The translations under genes were made by a program, and so were the position numbers. From positions 221,034-285,033 of the forward strand of contig CABJBM010000005.1 of NCBI GenBank assembly GCA_902363835.1: a stretch of DNA of 64,000 bases, read 5' to 3'. The notes beneath the pieces were generated by a model. It did not search any database and had not been told where the DNA came from. It saw only the letters and a program-made list of their open reading frames with translations. The stretch's first letter is position 1, and each line of letters begins with the position of its first letter. The DNA comes from Lachnospiraceae bacterium (GTDB lineage: Bacteria > Bacillota > Clostridia > Lachnospirales > Lachnospiraceae). Positions 7,533-15,756 of the stretch are shown here, piece after piece.

Positions 7533-8873
7533 TTACTGGATAATGCCGTTTACATCGACAACCCATGCTTTGTCATTGGAATCCTTATAATCTTTATATC
7601 CTGCTCCAAGCTCTGGCTTTGTAGCTGACTTGGAAGAAGAAGTTGCTTTCTGGAGGGAACCGCTGGCATTTACAAGGTACTGCTTGCCTTCAAAGGAAAT
7701 AGGAGCAACCTTTAAATCGGCATCAGCTTCTTTTCTTAAGCCATATTCATACAGAACGTTGTCACGGACACCGTGAACTCCCTGTCCTTTGTTGGTACCT
7801 TCTGTCTGGAAGAACCATACCTGATTCTCATCCAGATCTTCGTTGTAAATTGTCTGCTTTCCGGTAGTCATAACGCCGTCTGTTCCGAAATAGAAGTTAG
7901 CAATTCCGTCATTTTCCAGATTTACGACCTGCAGTCCGGTCTGCATTTCTCCCTTTGTATTGAATGCGTATTTTTTAGAATCAATGGTAAATAATTCAAG
8001 ACCCTTTGTTGCGCAGTAAGGAGCACCGTTCTTGAAAAAGAAAGTATAGGTCTCTCCCTCTTCGCTGAGTCCTTCTATGCCTTCGATTTCCTTCCAACCG
8101 TCAACCCGTGCACCGTTATCAGGATCATAGTACTGATATCCGGCTGCTGTAGTTGTGTCAGCGGTTGCTTCAGATGCGGATGCAGTAACTGGAAGCTTGT
8201 ACCATCCGGTCTGCATGATTCCGTTTACAAAGGTATAATAGTTACCCTCAATCTTTTTGTCGACCTGGTTATCTACCATATGGCCGCTCTTATCAAAATA
8301 GTACCAGGAGTGGGTTTCATCAAGATCATCAGAATCATTCTCAAGATTGATCCAGCCTGTCTTCATGATGCCGTCATTTTCATCTCCTAAATAATAAGTA
8401 ATTCCTTCAATCTCAATTTTTCCGGTGAGCATTTCACCCTGGTCATTGAAGTAGTACCAATTATCATTGATTTTCTGCCACTTGGAAATAACTTCCTTAC
8501 CGTTTTTTCCGTAGTAGTGCCATAAAAACTCAGGAGCATCAGCAGAGTCCCAGAAGTTTTCGTTGGCAATGGAGATCCATTTGTCAGAAACCCTTTTCCC
8601 ATTTTCATCTACGTAATAATCATCGATTTGTGCATTAGTGGCGACTTCGCCGTCTTCATTTAAGTAGTACCAGTCTTCACCGCGCTTTTTCCAGGCATCA
8701 GTTACGAAACTGTCATTATCATCATAAAATTTCCAGCCTCCGTTTTCCTCAACCCAGCCGATTACTTTCGCATAAGCGGTTGCTGCTGTGCTGATTAAGC
8801 CCAGCTCTGGAGCTGCAACGGTCAATACACCGGCAGCGGATAATACAGCCATCAATTTTAAATGCTTTTTCAT
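7533..8873 (-). CDS. Secreted cell-wall-binding-repeat protein
   Basis: A 446-residue exported protein with no catalytic domain. It starts MKKHLKLMAVLSAAGVLTV, a classical signal peptide with likely cleavage after TAYA. The rest is repeated choline/glucan-binding-type units (CW_binding_1): GGWKFYDDND, EDWYYLNEDGEVATN, DNWYYFNDQGEMLTG, SWYYFDKSGHMV and similar, each with aromatic pairs and Gly. Such repeats bind teichoic-acid choline or glucans and anchor surface proteins. ATG at 8873 is chosen because GGAGAG precedes it and the signal peptide begins there; a longer upstream frame has none. It diverges from the polysaccharide locus, whose product could be its anchor. Confidence 0.88.
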   Translation of the reverse strand: MKKHLKLMAVLSAAGVLTVAAPELGLISTAATAYAKVIGWVEENGGWKFYDDNDSFVTDAWKKRGEDWYYLNEDGEVATNAQIDDYYVDENGKRVSDKWISIANENFWDSADAPEFLWHYYGKNGKEVISKWQKINDNWYYFNDQGEMLTGKIEIEGITYYLGDENDGIMKTGWINLENDSDDLDETHSWYYFDKSGHMVDNQVDKKIEGNYYTFVNGIMQTGWYKLPVTASASEATADTTTAAGYQYYDPDNGARVDGWKEIEGIEGLSEEGETYTFFFKNGAPYCATKGLELFTIDSKKYAFNTKGEMQTGLQVVNLENDGIANFYFGTDGVMTTGKQTIYNEDLDENQVWFFQTEGTNKGQGVHGVRDNVLYEYGLRKEADADLKVAPISFEGKQYLVNASGSLQKATSSSKSATKPELGAGYKDYKDSNDKAWVVDVNGIIQ

Positions 8874-8942
8874 AAATATGTTCTCTCCTTTTTTGCAATA
8901 AGTTTTATCGTGGCCGAAAATCCATAGTTGCATTACTCTGCG

Positions 8943-8948
8943 ATTATA
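8943..8948 (-). promoter_or_regulatory. Candidate -10 of the cell-wall-binding gene
   Basis: A TATAAT hexamer on the minus strand about 70 nt before the start codon; the -35 is poor. Confidence 0.35.
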
Positions 8949-9143
8949 ACGTACCTGGAAGGCAGTTTGATAGTGTGGTTTGCTGGCAGATATGGAAGGA
9001 GATAACATAACAAGAAAAAAGATGAGAAAACCCAGGGGTTCCCCCATAAGAGCAATGGAGATTTTCCATAATAAGAAATTTCCGGTAGAAGATGGAAGCT
9101 TTTAGAAAGTAAGAAAACTTTAATAGGAAAATGGGGGGGAGTG

Positions 9144-9152
9144 TGGTATAAT
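9144..9152 (+). promoter_or_regulatory. Candidate extended -10 promoter of the polysaccharide operon
   Basis: TGGTATAAT (TGn plus TATAAT) without a good -35. It would give a leader of about 260 nt before the first gene, containing the palindrome, two hairpins and a dispersed repeat listed below. Confidence 0.45.
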
Positions 9153-9176
9153 CTTCACAAAAGCGATGAGCAGTGC

Positions 9177-9241
9177 GAATTAGAACGTGAAAAAATTTTT
9201 GTCGTGCTCGCACGTAAGAAAATTTTTTCACGTTCTAATTC
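9177..9241. repeat. 65-nt near-perfect palindrome in the polysaccharide leader
   Basis: The outer arms (9177-9199 and 9219-9241) are a perfect 23-bp inverted repeat beginning GAATTAGAACGTG. An inner CGTGC-TC-GCACG stem fills the middle. As RNA it is one long hairpin; as DNA it is cruciform-prone and resembles a palindromic genomic repeat. There is no T-run after it. Confidence 0.85.
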
Positions 9242-9259
9242 ATAAGGCCAATGCCTGTG

Positions 9260-9312
9260 AGCCTGTGAAGCCGCAGGATTCGCAGGCTGCACTGCGGGTC
9301 AGAAGCCCGCAG
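9260..9312 (+). promoter_or_regulatory. Two further leader hairpins
   Basis: AGCCTGTGAA (9260-9269) pairs with TTCGCAGGCT (9279-9288) with one wobble; CTGCGGG (9292-9298) pairs with CCCGCAG (9306-9312). With the palindrome before and the repeat after, the leader is almost fully structured. Confidence 0.6.
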
Positions 9313-9354
9313 GCTCCCCATACTGCACTGCATACAATAATAAACATTCCTTAA

Positions 9355-9411
9355 AAATACCTTACAGGTATACCTTGATGCCCAAAGAGCGGGGGCGGGG
9401 AAGAGAAAAGG
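9355..9411 (+). repeat. Dispersed two-hairpin/SD repeat, copy A
   Basis: Pattern: TACCTTACAGGTA hairpin, then TACCTTGATGCCC paired with GGGGGCGGGG, then a purine tail GAAGAGAAAAGG that provides the Shine-Dalgarno for the ATG at 9423. Related copies lie at 33337, 44451, 58933, 61337 and 62817. Confidence 0.7.
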
Positions 9412-9422
9412 AGAGAAGATCC

Positions 9423-11357
9423 ATGAGAATGAAAGTATCCAACTACATCTCCCAGAAACTGGTGGATTCCGGAATTACACAGGTGTTTACGGTTACCGGC
9501 GGAGGAGCCATGCATTTAAACGATGCCCTGGGGCATCAGGAGGGAATGCGCTGCTTATATAACCATCACGAGCAGGCATGCGCCATTGCGGCGGAATCCT
9601 ATGCAAGAATCAAGGGCCGCATTGCCGCTGTCTGCGTAACCACAGGCCCTGGCGGGACCAATGCCATCACAGGAGTGCTTGGAGGTTTTCTGGATTCCAT
9701 TCCCATGCTGATTTTATCCGGTCAGGTGCGCTATGACACAACAGCCAGATGGTCGGGCGTAGGGATCAGGGCAATGGGAGATCAGGAGTTTGATATAACA
9801 AAGGCCGTTGACTGTATGACAAAATACAGTGAGATGGTGATTGATCCCATGAGGATCCGCTACACTCTGGAAAAAGCCATTTACCTGGCCTTATCCGGCC
9901 GCCCCGGCCCTTCCTGGCTGGACATTCCCTTAAACGTACAGGGAGCCTATATTGAGACAGAAGATCTGGTCGGTTTTTCTGCGGAAGACTATGAGCAGGG
10001 CGGAGACGGCTGGGCTTGTGAAAATAAAGCAAAGATCAAAGAGGATGAGGCCGGCTGTGGGGAAAAACGCCAGGTCCTTCCGAAGAAGGTATCACCGGAT
10101 ACTGCCAGAGCCATTCTGGAAAAAATAAAGTCTTCCTCCCGCCCGGTAATCAATGCCGGCAACGGAATCCGCATTGGACAGGCCCATGAAGTATTTTTAC
10201 GGGTGGCGGACAAACTGGGAATCCCGGTGGTCACCGGCTGGAACAGCCAGGACTGTATTGAGGACGAGCATCCGCTTTACACAGGACGGGGCGGCGGAAT
10301 GGGAGACCGTGCAGGGAATTTTGCCATTCAAAACAGCGACCTGGTTCTTTCTCTTGGAAGCCGCTTAAGCATTCGCCAGGTAGGGTACAATTATACCACA
10401 TGGGCCAGAGAGGCTTATGTGATTGTCAATGATATTGATCCTGAGGAGTTAAAGAAGCCCTCCGTTCATGCGGACATGCCGGTCCATGCCGATGTAAAGG
10501 ATTTACTGACTGCCTTGGAAGAACTGCTGGATTCAGAATACAAGGCATCTTCGGAACAACCCCTGTTTTCCGGCGGGAAAGGGCTTGATTCCATGACCTG
10601 GAATGAAACATGCCGGAAGTGGAAGGAAACGTATCCGGTTGTGCTTCCAAAGCATTACAGCAGCGGAGAGGCTGAGGAAGTCAATGTTTATGCGTTGATA
10701 AACGAGCTAAGCAAGCGTGTTCCTGAAAACCGGATCACAGTGGTGGGCAATGGCTCTGCCTGTGTTGTGGGAGGACATGCCTATCTTATTAAGAAGGAAC
10801 AGAGGTTTCTGTCCAATTCAGCAGTCGCTTCCATGGGTTATGATCTTCCTGCGGCCATCGGTGCATGTATGGCAGCGCCGGGAGAGGATATCATCCTGGT
10901 CACAGGCGATGGCAGCATTCAGATGAATCTGCAGGAGCTTCAGACCATCATACATCACCGCATGCCTGTAAAGATTTTTCTGATTAATAACGGCGGATAC
11001 CATTCCATTCGCCAGACTCAGAAGAATTTCTTTGGAGAGCCTTTGGTGGGAATCGGGGAGGACAGCCGGGATTTAAGCTTTCCGGATATGGAAAAGCTTT
11101 CTGCCGCCTATGGATATCCTTACGTATGTGCCCATCATAACAGCCAGCTGGTTAATGCCATTGAGACGGCACTGGCAGCAAAGGGACCTGTTATTTGCGA
11201 ATTTTTTGTAAGCAGAGACCAGAATTTTGAACCAAAGTCCTCAGCAAAGCGTCTGCCTGACGGGACTCTTATATCACCGCCTTTAGAGGATTTATCTCCC
11301 TTCCTTTCTGATGAGGAGATGGACCGGAATATGATCATCCCGCGGATCAGGGAGTAA
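9423..11357 (+). CDS. ThDP-dependent enzyme, acetolactate-synthase/YerE-like
   Basis: A 644-residue thiamine-diphosphate enzyme of the POX/ALS family. The N-terminal PYR domain has the catalytic Glu about residue 50 (NHHEQACAIAAE) and GPGGTNAITG. A central Rossmann domain follows, then the C-terminal PP domain with the ThDP/Mg motif GDGSIQMN (about 495) and INNGGYHSI. It decarboxylates a 2-oxo acid (probably pyruvate) and transfers the two-carbon unit. Position at the head of a polysaccharide operon, ahead of an epimerase, a sugar C-methyltransferase and a methyl-ketone-type reductase, argues for transfer of an acetyl branch to a keto-sugar, as in YerE of yersiniose synthesis, not branched amino acid synthesis. 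The longer in-frame start at 9375 lies in the repeat and is unlikely. Confidence 0.85.
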   Translation: MRMKVSNYISQKLVDSGITQVFTVTGGGAMHLNDALGHQEGMRCLYNHHEQACAIAAESYARIKGRIAAVCVTTGPGGTNAITGVLGGFLDSIPMLILSGQVRYDTTARWSGVGIRAMGDQEFDITKAVDCMTKYSEMVIDPMRIRYTLEKAIYLALSGRPGPSWLDIPLNVQGAYIETEDLVGFSAEDYEQGGDGWACENKAKIKEDEAGCGEKRQVLPKKVSPDTARAILEKIKSSSRPVINAGNGIRIGQAHEVFLRVADKLGIPVVTGWNSQDCIEDEHPLYTGRGGGMGDRAGNFAIQNSDLVLSLGSRLSIRQVGYNYTTWAREAYVIVNDIDPEELKKPSVHADMPVHADVKDLLTALEELLDSEYKASSEQPLFSGGKGLDSMTWNETCRKWKETYPVVLPKHYSSGEAEEVNVYALINELSKRVPENRITVVGNGSACVVGGHAYLIKKEQRFLSNSAVASMGYDLPAAIGACMAAPGEDIILVTGDGSIQMNLQELQTIIHHRMPVKIFLINNGGYHSIRQTQKNFFGEPLVGIGEDSRDLSFPDMEKLSAAYGYPYVCAHHNSQLVNAIETALAAKGPVICEFFVSRDQNFEPKSSAKRLPDGTLISPPLEDLSPFLSDEEMDRNMIIPRIRE

Positions 11358-11421
11358 CGTATCCCGCAACGGACCATGGGCAGTGCCTGCAAAAGTATAA
11401 ACCAACAAGGGAGGAAAAGCG

Positions 11422-12384
11422 TTGAACGTTGTTGTAACAGGGGCCACCAGTTTTCTTGGAAGAGCATTGGTTGACCAGCTTTTAAAGGAGAAAAACCAGG
11501 TGTTTGCGGTGGTTCGCCCCGGTTCTAAGAATATGGGAAGTCTTGCAGCGGAGCGGCAGGGCCTTATTCGGATTGAGCGGAATTTGGAAGAGCTGCATGA
11601 GCTTTCCCAGGTGATCTATGAACCCTGCCAGGCATTTTACCATTTTGGATGGGATGGCTCGGGAAGTGAGAACCGGATGAAAAGAGAGGTGCAGCAGAAG
11701 AATGTGGAGGATTCCTTAAAGGCTTTGGAAGGAGCCAGAAGCCTTGGCTGCAAACGGTTTCTTTTCAGCGGTTCCCAGGCGGAATACGGAATTCATAAAG
11801 AAGCCATGACAGAGGAGACTCCGTGCAAGCCTGTCTCTGAATATGGCAGGGCCAAGCTGGAGTTTTTAAACAGGGCCTTGGAACTGACAGAGAACTGGAG
11901 AAAAACAGGCGCTTCAGAAATGGAATACATTCATTCCAGGATATTCAGCGTGTACGGACCCGGAGATCATCCATGGTCTCTGGTGGAAAGCTGTCTTAGG
12001 GCATTTGGCAGAGGAGAGTATATTTCCCTGGGGGAGTGTACGCAAATATGGAATTTTTTATATCTCGACGATTGCATCCGGGCGCTGATACTTTTGATGG
12101 AACAGGAGAAAGAATCAGTTTCCGGAATTTATAATGTGGCAGGTCCGGAAGGGGAAAACCGCCCTTTAAAGGAATATATCCGGTCCATGTATGAGGTTTT
12201 GGGCTTTCACGGGAGCTATAGCTACGGCAGAAGAGCGTCTAATGCAGAGGGGCCGGCAAATCTTATTCCTGACATAAAAAAGCTGGAAAGGACAACCGGA
12301 TGGCAGCCTCTTGTGAATTTCCAGGAGGGGATCAGGCGGACCTATAAGGCTGAAGACTGGAAGAAAAGCGTTTTTCAGCCTTGA
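11422..12384 (+). CDS. NAD(P)-dependent sugar epimerase/reductase (SDR)
   Basis: A 320-residue extended SDR. It has GATSFLGRA at the N-terminus (GxxxxxG nucleotide loop), a SGSQAEYG segment carrying the catalytic Ser, and the Tyr/Lys pair in SEYGRAKLE. It most resembles NDP-sugar 4-ketoreductases or epimerases. The start is TTG at 11422 with GGAGG 7 nt upstream. Being between the ThDP enzyme and the C-methyltransferase, it probably reduces or epimerises the same NDP-sugar. Confidence 0.86.
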   Translation: MNVVVTGATSFLGRALVDQLLKEKNQVFAVVRPGSKNMGSLAAERQGLIRIERNLEELHELSQVIYEPCQAFYHFGWDGSGSENRMKREVQQKNVEDSLKALEGARSLGCKRFLFSGSQAEYGIHKEAMTEETPCKPVSEYGRAKLEFLNRALELTENWRKTGASEMEYIHSRIFSVYGPGDHPWSLVESCLRAFGRGEYISLGECTQIWNFLYLDDCIRALILLMEQEKESVSGIYNVAGPEGENRPLKEYIRSMYEVLGFHGSYSYGRRASNAEGPANLIPDIKKLERTTGWQPLVNFQEGIRRTYKAEDWKKSVFQP

Positions 12385-12467
12385 GTTTATGAATGAACCG
12401 GATATGCAATCACATCCGCTTGATTCATTAGTATACAAAAATATTGACATGGAGGAATTTTTGTGGT

Positions 12468-13661
12468 ATGAGAGATAAGATTTGTATTGTGTGCGGCAGC
12501 CCTCTTGGGGAAGAACCATTGATGGCCCTTAAGGATATGCCTGCATCGGCTCAGGACATCCCGGATGAGGAAGAAGTGAAGGAGGAGCATGGAATCTCCC
12601 TTTTTCTCCACCAATGCAAAGCATGCGGCCTGGTGCAGTTTGACTGTGAGCCTGTGGCATACTACAAGGACGTGATCCGGTCCGGCGGATTTACCACCAC
12701 CATGGTAAATTTAAGAAGAAGCCAGTACCGGCATTTTATTGATGCATACCATCTGGAAGGCAAGAAGCTGATTGAGGCGGGATGCGGCCAGGGAGAATTT
12801 CTTTCTGTGCTGTCAGAGTTTCCTGTAAAAGCCTGCGGAATCGAAAACAGGGAAAGCCTGGTTTGCCTTGCAAAAGAAAAAGGGCTTACGGTCTGGAAGC
12901 AGTTTGCAAAAGAGGGAGAAATCCTTGCACTTAAGGACGGCAGCGTAAGAGGCCCTTATAACGGGTTTTTGTCCTTTAATTTCCTGGAGCACCAGCCGGA
13001 TCCGGTGGGGATGCTCAAATGCATTGCGGACAACTTATCAGAAGACGGCGTAGGCTTGATTACGGTCCCAAGTCTGGAATATATTCTGCAGTATGACGGG
13101 TATTACGAACTGATCCGGGATCATTTGGCCTATTATACCTTTGAGACCCTTGGCTATACAGTGGAAAAGGCAGGGTTTGAGGTATTAGAGGAAAAAATGG
13201 TGAACAGGGATACTCTTTCTGTCATTGTAAGGAAAGGGAAGGGTTCAGCCGTTCAGCCGGAAACTGTCAGGAACCGTTCAGCAATGGACATATCCGGCCT
13301 GAAAGAAAGCCTGGATACCATTGGAAGAGAGATGGAGGAACTGACAGAGGAGCTTAAGGACAGGGGAAAAAGCCTGGCAGTCTGGGGAGCCAGTCATCAG
13401 GGCTTTACCCTGGCTTCTACAACAGCCATAGGCCGGTTTGCAAGATATATCATAGATTCCGCTCCCTTTAAGCAGGGGAAGTACGCTCCTGCCTCCCATG
13501 TTCCCATTGTACCTCCCGATCATTATCATGAGGACCCGGTGGATGCCATTTTGATCGTGGCTCCCGGCTATACGGATGAGATCGCGGGAATCATAAAGGA
13601 AAAGTTTGGCGGTCATCTGGAAATTCTGGCATTAAAATCCAATCATTTGGAAAGGATATAA
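12468..13661 (+). CDS. Zinc-finger sugar C-methyltransferase (class I SAM)
   Basis: A 397-residue protein with three parts typical of deoxysugar C-methyltransferases such as TylC3/NovU. First comes an N-terminal zinc-binding domain (CIVCGSPL at residues ~5-12 and CKACGLVQF ~45-53). A class I SAM methyltransferase domain follows with motif I LIEAGCGQGEFLSVL and a FLEHQPDP segment. Last is a C-terminal domain with LAVWGASHQGFTL and AILIVAPGYTDEI (Methyltransf_14-like). These enzymes methylate C3 of NDP-4-ketosugars. ATG at 12468 follows GGAGG by 12 nt; an upstream in-frame TTG at 12444 is the alternative. It fits the branched-sugar reading of this operon. Confidence 0.85.
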   Translation: MRDKICIVCGSPLGEEPLMALKDMPASAQDIPDEEEVKEEHGISLFLHQCKACGLVQFDCEPVAYYKDVIRSGGFTTTMVNLRRSQYRHFIDAYHLEGKKLIEAGCGQGEFLSVLSEFPVKACGIENRESLVCLAKEKGLTVWKQFAKEGEILALKDGSVRGPYNGFLSFNFLEHQPDPVGMLKCIADNLSEDGVGLITVPSLEYILQYDGYYELIRDHLAYYTFETLGYTVEKAGFEVLEEKMVNRDTLSVIVRKGKGSAVQPETVRNRSAMDISGLKESLDTIGREMEELTEELKDRGKSLAVWGASHQGFTLASTTAIGRFARYIIDSAPFKQGKYAPASHVPIVPPDHYHEDPVDAILIVAPGYTDEIAGIIKEKFGGHLEILALKSNHLERI

Positions 13662-13670
13662 GAAAAACAT

Positions 13671-14738
13671 ATGAAAGCTTTTGTTTTAATCGAACCTGGC
13701 AAGGTCGGCTGGTATGAAGCACCGGAACCGGCCGTAACTCCTTATGGAGCCATTCTGCGCCCTGTGGCAGTGACACCCTGCTCTTCTGATGTCCATACGG
13801 TATATGGGGGAGGTTCCCGAAAGGCTCCCAACCTGATTCTGGGACATGAATGTGTGGCAGAGGTTTTAGAAACCGGAGACCAGGTCTGCGACTTTGCTGC
13901 CGGAGACCTGGTGGCAGTTCCTGCAATCACGCCGGACTGGAGGGCTCTGGGGATCCAGGAAGGGAATTTTAAGCATGCTTCAGCTCCATTTTCCGGCCAT
14001 CAATTGGGAAGGACAACGCCGGGAGTGTTTGCGGAAAAATTTTTAATACCGGATGCAGATACCACTTTGGCGAAGATCCCTAAAGGGGTCACCCTGGAAC
14101 AGGCCCTTATGTGTGTGGATGTGGTGACTACAGGCTTTACGGGGGCAGAATCTGCGGATATTAAAATCGGAGATACTGTAGTGGTTCTGGGCATCGGACC
14201 CATCGGGCTTATGGCGGTTGAAGGAGCCCGCCACTTAGGGGCTGCAAGGATCCTTGCAGTGGGCAGCAGGCCCATTTGCGTAAAACTTGCCAGGGAGTTC
14301 GGGGCTACGGAGGTTTTAAGCTATAAGGATGGAAACGTGACTGATCAGGTCATGGAACGCACAGGAGGCCTGGGGGCTGACGGGGTCATCATCTGCGGAG
14401 GCGGGGATGAGGTCTTTGCCCAGGCAGTAGATATGGCCAGGTATGGGATCGGAACCATATCCAATGTGAATTACTATGGAGGTACCGGAAATCTGCCGTT
14501 TCCCAAGTTTTCAGGGGGACGGGGCATGGCAGGAAAGACCATTCACACAGAGCTTGCAAAGGGCGGGAGAGTGAGAATGGAGCGCCTTTTAAACATGATC
14601 CAGTATGGAAGGATCAATCCTGAAACGCTGGTGACCCACAGGCTTTATGGTCTGGATCAGGTGGAGACAGCCCTTCAGCTTATGAAAGAAAAGCCGGAAG
14701 ATTTAATTAAAGTAATGGTTCGGATAGATTGGAAGTGA
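13671..14738 (+). CDS. NADP-type zinc secondary alcohol dehydrogenase
   Basis: A 355-residue medium-chain zinc alcohol dehydrogenase. From memory it aligns colinearly with the tetrameric secondary alcohol dehydrogenases of Thermoanaerobacter brockii and Clostridium beijerinckii. Catalytic zinc ligands Cys37, His59 and Asp150 fall at the same residue numbers, as do NADP-binding Gly198-Ser199-Arg200 and Tyr218. Landmarks: TPCSSDVHTV, VPAITPDWR, VVLGIGPIGLMAV, VLINV-like ISNVNYYGG. The family interconverts 2-ketones and secondary alcohols. Its place in a polysaccharide operon is odd; reduction of an acetyl side chain on a sugar would explain it. Ten nt after the methyltransferase, five before the glycosyltransferase: clearly co-transcribed. 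Confidence 0.92.
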   Translation: MKAFVLIEPGKVGWYEAPEPAVTPYGAILRPVAVTPCSSDVHTVYGGGSRKAPNLILGHECVAEVLETGDQVCDFAAGDLVAVPAITPDWRALGIQEGNFKHASAPFSGHQLGRTTPGVFAEKFLIPDADTTLAKIPKGVTLEQALMCVDVVTTGFTGAESADIKIGDTVVVLGIGPIGLMAVEGARHLGAARILAVGSRPICVKLAREFGATEVLSYKDGNVTDQVMERTGGLGADGVIICGGGDEVFAQAVDMARYGIGTISNVNYYGGTGNLPFPKFSGGRGMAGKTIHTELAKGGRVRMERLLNMIQYGRINPETLVTHRLYGLDQVETALQLMKEKPEDLIKVMVRIDWK

Positions 14739-14742
14739 ACAT

Positions 14743-15756
14743 ATGAAAACAATTAGCATCGTCATCCCCTGTTATAATGAGGAAGAAAACGTAAGTGCCA
14801 TGTACCAGGCGATTGACCGCACATTTAAAAGTGATTTGCCAGATTATTGCTATGAACTGATTTTTATTGATAATGATTCCAGAGACCGCACCAGGGAGAT
14901 CATCAGGGGCCTGTGTTCTCAGGATCAGAAGGTAAAGGGGATTTTTAATGCCAAGAATTTCGGACAGTTCAATTCCCCTTATTATGGAATGCTCCAGTCT
15001 GCCGGAGATTGTACCATTCTTATGGCAGCGGATTTCCAGGACCCGGTGGAAATGATCCCAAAGTATGTGAAGGAATGGGAAAAAGGTTATAAGATCGTCA
15101 TTGGGATTAAAAAGTCCAGCAAAGAGAATAAACTCATGTACTGGCTGAGAACCTGCTATTATAAGACCATTAAGAAGCTTTCCGATGTGGAGCAGATCGA
15201 GCATTTTACCGGCTTTGGCCTGTATGATGAAAGATTTATAAAGGTTCTTAAGGAGTTGGATGATCCGACGCCTTTTCTCCGGGGAATTGTGGCGGAGCTT
15301 GGTTTCCGGCGCAGGGAGATCCCTTATGAGCAGCCTAAGAGACGGGCAGGGAAGACCAGCAATAATTTTTACCGCCTGTATGACGCTGCCATGTTAAGCG
15401 TCACTTCTTATACTAAAGTAGGGCTTCGCCTTGCCACCATATTCGGAAGCATCTGTTCTTTTGCCAGCATGATGGTGGCCCTTATTTATCTGGTGATGAA
15501 GCTGGTGTACTGGGACCGTTTCCCGGCCGGTATGGCTCCTCTTTTGATTGGTATGTGTTTTCTTGGTTCCGTACAGATCTTTTTTATCGGCCTTGTGGGA
15601 GAATACGTTCTGTCCATCAATGCCCGTGTCATGAAGCGGCCTCTTGTAATTGAGGAAGAGAGGATCAATTTTTCAGAAAAGGCAGAAAGCATTTCAGAAG
15701 AAGAGATATTTTTAATGTCAGCATCAGTGGAGGCAGGGATCAGTGATGAAATATAA
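14743..15756 (+). CDS. Family 2 glycosyltransferase, GtrB/DPM1-like, membrane anchored
   Basis: A 337-residue GT2 enzyme. The N-terminal GT-A domain begins ISIVIPCYNEEENV and has FIDNDSRDRT and the metal-site stretch AADFQDP. Two C-terminal hydrophobic helices (about 230-255 and 265-290) resemble bactoprenol-linked GtrB/dolichol-phosphate-mannose-synthase-type transferases. It should move a sugar from an NDP donor to undecaprenyl phosphate at the inner membrane face, here possibly the unusual sugar made by the preceding four genes. Its 3' end overlaps the next gene. Confidence 0.86.
   Translation: MKTISIVIPCYNEEENVSAMYQAIDRTFKSDLPDYCYELIFIDNDSRDRTREIIRGLCSQDQKVKGIFNAKNFGQFNSPYYGMLQSAGDCTILMAADFQDPVEMIPKYVKEWEKGYKIVIGIKKSSKENKLMYWLRTCYYKTIKKLSDVEQIEHFTGFGLYDERFIKVLKELDDPTPFLRGIVAELGFRRREIPYEQPKRRAGKTSNNFYRLYDAAMLSVTSYTKVGLRLATIFGSICSFASMMVALIYLVMKLVYWDRFPAGMAPLLIGMCFLGSVQIFFIGLVGEYVLSINARVMKRPLVIEEERINFSEKAESISEEEIFLMSASVEAGISDEI

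Noticed and set aside
8944..9231. 95-codon minus-strand frame upstream of the cell-wall-binding gene
   Set aside because: It spans the palindrome and promoter region, has no ribosome site and no protein-like composition.
9177..9241. Palindrome as a simple Rho-independent terminator
   Set aside because: No T-run follows it and it lies after the presumed promoter of the operon it would block; it is kept as a palindrome of unknown role.
9375..9422. Longer N-termini of the ThDP enzyme, tgt and IspD starting in ATGCCC of the repeat
   Set aside because: Those codons come from the dispersed repeat; the homologous N-termini begin at the downstream ATGs, which have ribosome sites.
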